Shown: piece after piece, positions 61,305 to 64,000 of the stretch
Numbering within the stretch: position 1 is the first letter of the stretch
Layout: each line of letters opens with the position of its first letter
Assembly: GCF_001426945.1 (NCBI RefSeq)
Contig: NZ_LMFS01000001.1
Location: 351,412 to 415,411, forward strand
Reading direction: 5' to 3'
DNA: 64,000 nt
DNA from: Pseudolabrys sp. Root1462
GTDB taxonomy: Bacteria; Pseudomonadota; Alphaproteobacteria; Rhizobiales; Xanthobacteraceae
The notes under the pieces: model-generated
Told to the model about the DNA's origin: nothing
Seen by the model: only the letters and a program-made list of their open reading frames with translations
Database searches by the model: none
Position numbers and translations under genes: made by a program

Positions 61305-62282
61305 ATGATGCTCTCGGTCCGCGATCTGACGGTTTCCATCGGCCCGGAGACGGCGCCGATCGATATCGTATCCGGCGTGTCGTTCGACATCGGCAAAGGC
61401 GAGATCCTCGGGCTGGTCGGCGAATCCGGATGCGGCAAGAGCATGACGTCGCTGGCGGTCATGGGCTTGCTGCCGCAGCCGGGCCCGCGCATTCGCGGCG
61501 GCCGCATCGATCTGGTCGGGGCCGATGTTACCCAGCTCCAGCCGTGGCAGCGGGTTGAGGCCGGCCATGGCCGTATCGCCATGATCTTCCAGGAGCCGAT
61601 GACGTCGCTTAATCCGGTGCGCCGGATCGGCGACCAGATCGCGGAAGCGGTGCGCGTTCACGACGGCGTCTCCGGCGCCGCGGCGCAGGCGCGGGCGCAC
61701 GAGCTGCTCGACCTGGTGCGCATCCCCGACGCCGCGCTACAGCTTGCGGCCTATCCGCACCAGCTATCGGGCGGGCAACGTCAGCGTATCATGATCGCAA
61801 TTGCGCTGGCCTGCCGGCCGCAGGTGCTGATCGCCGACGAGCCGACCACGGCGCTCGATGTTACCATCCAGATCCAGATTCTCGGACTGCTCCGCGACCT
61901 GTGCAACCGCCTCGACATGTCGATCCTGTTCATCACTCACGATATGGGCGTGATCGCGCAACTCGCCGACCGCGTCGCCGTGATGTATGGCGGTCGCATC
62001 GTCGAGACTGCCGATGTCGGCGCGCTGTTCAATGAGCCGCGCCATCATTACACGCGGGGGCTGATGGACTGCATGCCGGCGCGCAATCTCGGCGCCCGCC
62101 GCCTGCCGACCATTGCCGGCCAGGCGCCGCGGCCGGGCGCGATCAGAACCGGCTGCGTGTTCGCGCCGCGCTGCGCGGCCGTGCAGGATCTGTGCCTCGT
62201 GGCCGCGCCGCCGCGGATCGTACTGAGCGAGGGCCATGAGGCGTTGTGCGCTTTCCCGCTACAAGGTGAGAGGCCATCATGA
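61305..62282 (+). CDS. ABC transporter ATP-binding protein, DppD class
   Basis: 325-residue ATPase. Walker [12 protein letters not shown]-loop [12 protein letters not shown], signature [17 protein letters not shown], Walker [13 protein letters not shown]. The C-terminal [14 protein letters not shown] cysteine motif of peptide-type ATPases (a likely Fe-S or metal site in the family) is present. Overlaps the DppF-like start by 4 bases. Confidence 0.93.
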   Translation: MMLSVRDLTVSIGPETAPIDIVSGVSFDIGKGEILGLVGESGCGKSMTSLAVMGLLPQPGPRIRGGRIDLVGADVTQLQPWQRVEAGHGRIAMIFQEPMTSLNPVRRIGDQIAEAVRVHDGVSGAAAQARAHELLDLVRIPDAALQLAAYPHQLSGGQRQRIMIAIALACRPQVLIADEPTTALDVTIQIQILGLLRDLCNRLDMSILFITHDMGVIAQLADRVAVMYGGRIVETADVGALFNEPRHHYTRGLMDCMPARNLGARRLPTIAGQAPRPGAIRTGCVFAPRCAAVQDLCLVAAPPRIVLSEGHEALCAFPLQGERPS

Positions 62283-63241
62283 GCGAGACCCTGCTCGAGG
62301 TCCGCGACCTCAAGACCTCGTTCAACGTCAAGCGCTCCGGCCGCAAATATCGGCTCAAGGCAGTCGACGGCGTATCGCTGTCGCTTGTCTCCGGCGAGGT
62401 GCTCGGCATTGTCGGTGAATCCGGCTGCGGCAAGACCACGGTCGGCCGCTCCATCGTGCGGCTCGTGCAGCCCGACAGCGGCGCCATTCAGTTCAGAGGC
62501 GGCGATGTGCTCGGCGCCCGTGGCGCGGCGCTGCGCGATGTGCGCCTCAATCTGCGCATGGTGTTTCAGGATCCTTATGCCTCGCTCAATCCGCGCCGCT
62601 CGATCGGTGACTCGGTGGCCGAGGCCGGCGACATCAATGGCGTATTCAAGAGTCGTGCCGATCGCGCGGCGCGGATCGCCGAGACGCTGTCGGCGGTCGG
62701 GCTCGAGCCGTCCTTTGCGACACGCTATCCGCATGAACTGAGCGGCGGGCAGCGCCAGCGCGCCGGCATCGCGCGCGCCATTCTGCCGGCCCCGGCGGTG
62801 ATCATCGCCGACGAACCCGTGTCCGCCCTCGACGTCTCGGTGCAGGCCCAGGTGCTCAACCTGATGATGGACCTGCGTGAGCGGCTCGGATTGTCGATGT
62901 TGTTCATCTCGCACGACATCGGCGTGATCGGGCAGATAAGCGACCGTGTCGCCGTGATGTATATGGGCCGGGTCGTCGAACTGTCGGATGCGCGCACCAT
63001 CCTCGATCGCGCCATGCATCCTTATACGCGGGCGCTGATGGCCGCGGTGCCGAAGCCCGATCCATCGCAGCGTATCGTCGGTGTCGTCGAGACCGGCGAA
63101 CCGCCGAGCCAGTTCAACAGACCGACAGGCTGTGCTTATGCGGCGCGCTGTCCGCTGGCCAGTGAGCGCTGCCTTGCCGAAGCGCCGCTGCTGCGGCCGA
63201 TCGGTCCGGACAACAGGCTCGTCGCCTGCCACAACCTGTAG
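62279..63241 (+). CDS. ABC transporter ATP-binding protein, DppF class
   Basis: 320-residue second ATPase of the importer. Walker A GESGCGKTT, Q-loop MVFQDPYASLNP, signature [15 protein letters not shown], Walker B VIIADEPVSALD, H-loop FISHDIG, and the C-terminal CAYAARCPLASERC motif. It ends 6 bases before the convergent folD stop. The operon thus encodes a complete five-part peptide-type transporter. Confidence 0.93.
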   Translation: MSETLLEVRDLKTSFNVKRSGRKYRLKAVDGVSLSLVSGEVLGIVGESGCGKTTVGRSIVRLVQPDSGAIQFRGGDVLGARGAALRDVRLNLRMVFQDPYASLNPRRSIGDSVAEAGDINGVFKSRADRAARIAETLSAVGLEPSFATRYPHELSGGQRQRAGIARAILPAPAVIIADEPVSALDVSVQAQVLNLMMDLRERLGLSMLFISHDIGVIGQISDRVAVMYMGRVVELSDARTILDRAMHPYTRALMAAVPKPDPSQRIVGVVETGEPPSQFNRPTGCAYAARCPLASERCLAEAPLLRPIGPDNRLVACHNL

Positions 63242-63247
63242 CGCTCG

Positions 63248-64000
63248 TCAGGCTGCCGAGCGGTTCGCGCCGGCCAGCCGACGCTCCGCCGACCCGATGG
63301 TATTGGCGAGCAGCATGGTGATGGTCATCGGGCCGACGCCACCGGGCACCGGGGTAATCAGCGACGCCTTCTGCGACACGCCGGCGAAATCGACGTCGCC
63401 GACCAGTTTGCCGTCCGGCAGACGATTGATGCCGACATCGATGACCACAGCGCCGGTCTTCACCATTTGCGGCACGATCAGGTTGGGCTTGCCGGCGGCA
63501 ACGACCAGGATGTCGGCGAGGATGGTGAACTGAGCAAGGTCGCGCGTCTTGGCGTGGCAGATGCACACCGTGGCCTCGCGCTGCATCAGCATCAGCGCCA
63601 TCGGCTTGCCGACGATGTTGCTGGCGCCGACCACGACGACATTCTTGCCTTCGATCTCGACACCTTCGTGCTCGAGCAGCTTCACGACGCCATAGGGCGT
63701 ACAGGGCGGGAATACCGTGTCGCCGATGACCAGACCGCCGACATTATAGAGGTGGAAGCCGTCAACATCCTTTTCCGCCGAGATTGCCTGCAGCAACAGC
63801 GGGATCGGGAAATGCGGCGGCAGGGGCAACTGCACCAGAATGCCGTGAACGGCCGGGTCGGCGTTGAGTGCCTGAATGCGTGTCAGGACCTCGGCCGGAT
63901 CGACGTCGGCGGGGAAGTCGAACCGCGACGACCGGATGCCGACTTCATGACAGGCCCGAATCTTGTTGCGCACATAGACGGCCGAGGCGGCGTTGTTGCC
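63248..64000 (-). CDS. folD: Bifunctional methylenetetrahydrofolate dehydrogenase/cyclohydrolase (5' part beyond window)
   Basis: The last 250 residues of FolD; the reading frame is open to the window edge, so the N-terminal ~45-50 residues are missing here. Seen: GNNAASAVYVRNK with the conserved Tyr and Lys, GILVQLPLPPHF, the NADP-binding VVGASNIVGKPMALML and C-terminal TPVPGGVGPMTITML. Interconverts 5,10-methylene- and 10-formyl-tetrahydrofolate, linking to formate metabolism. An apparent Met start at 63973 is internal. Confidence 0.94.
   Translation of the reverse strand, partial: GNNAASAVYVRNKIRACHEVGIRSSRFDFPADVDPAEVLTRIQALNADPAVHGILVQLPLPPHFPIPLLLQAISAEKDVDGFHLYNVGGLVIGDTVFPPCTPYGVVKLLEHEGVEIEGKNVVVVGASNIVGKPMALMLMQREATVCICHAKTRDLAQFTILADILVVAAGKPNLIVPQMVKTGAVVIDVGINRLPDGKLVGDVDFAGVSQKASLITPVPGGVGPMTITMLLANTIGSAERRLAGANRSAA

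Noticed and set aside
1-64000. CRISPR arrays, insertion sequences, prophage or integrase genes
   Set aside because: No regularly spaced repeats, transposase or integrase motifs were seen; although selC could act as an integration site, no att-like duplication of its 3' end was noticed in the window.

Overview
The window is GC-rich, densely packed chromosomal DNA with operons joined by 4-base stop/start overlaps. Gene content (HWE/HisKA_2 histidine kinase, several polyamine-type and dipeptide-type ABC importers, a membrane-bound selenocysteine formate dehydrogenase, small proteins of a Bradyrhizobium-like kind) points to an alphaproteobacterium, most likely Hyphomicrobiales (Bradyrhizobiaceae/Xanthobacteraceae-like). 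This is inferred from gene type only. I found no insertion sequence, phage gene or CRISPR array; the only RNA gene seen is tRNA-Sec.

Layout. (1) 1-12.8 kb, + strand: one long catabolic operon with a polyamine-type ABC importer split around hydantoinase/oxoprolinase A and B genes, followed by a VOC protein, a FAD amine oxidase, a DUF1028 protein, a cysteine-synthase-like PLP enzyme and two AhpD/CMD-fold proteins. (2) 12.8-16.4 kb: small conserved hypotheticals, a PAS histidine kinase, an RlpA-like lipoprotein-type gene and a cold-shock gene; a perfect FNR/FixK box lies between the last two. (3) 16.6-21.9 kb, - strand: kdgK-mgsA-eda (Entner-Doudoroff type, with methylglyoxal synthase inserted), a GMC oxidoreductase and a MocR regulator. 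(4) 22-34 kb: enolase-superfamily enzyme, aldehyde dehydrogenase, PuuB-like oxidase and a second polyamine-type ABC importer (+), facing an iron alcohol dehydrogenase, an aldehyde dehydrogenase and a PuuA-like glutamine synthetase (-). Together these look like uptake and breakdown of polyamines or related amines through gamma-glutamyl intermediates. (5) 34.5-50.8 kb: a complete selenocysteine island. yedF-like, cysteine desulfurase and selD are on the - strand; fdnGHI, fdhE, selA, a Sel1-repeat gene, selB and selC (tRNA-Sec), then a coiled-coil protein, a DsrE-like protein and a GcvH-like protein, are on the + strand. fdnG carries an in-frame UGA with a SECIS-like hairpin at the expected distance. 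(6) 50.8-64 kb: DadA-like oxidase and DSD1-type PLP enzyme, DEAD-box helicase, amidohydrolase with an RpiR regulator, a dipeptide-type ABC importer, and folD cut by the window end.

The most notable region is the selenocysteine island. Everything needed to make, load and insert selenocysteine, and the only selenoprotein I can see, sit within about 16 kb. The tRNA-Sec gene lies wholly inside the open reading frame of selB, so the selB message contains its own tRNA partner. Three uncharacterised genes with sulfur-relay-like folds follow directly after the tRNA and are candidates for an undescribed chalcogen-handling step.

The three complete ABC operons share a further trait: a GC-rich hairpin directly after the solute-binding-protein gene and before the next transporter gene, a likely device for making more binding protein than membrane components.
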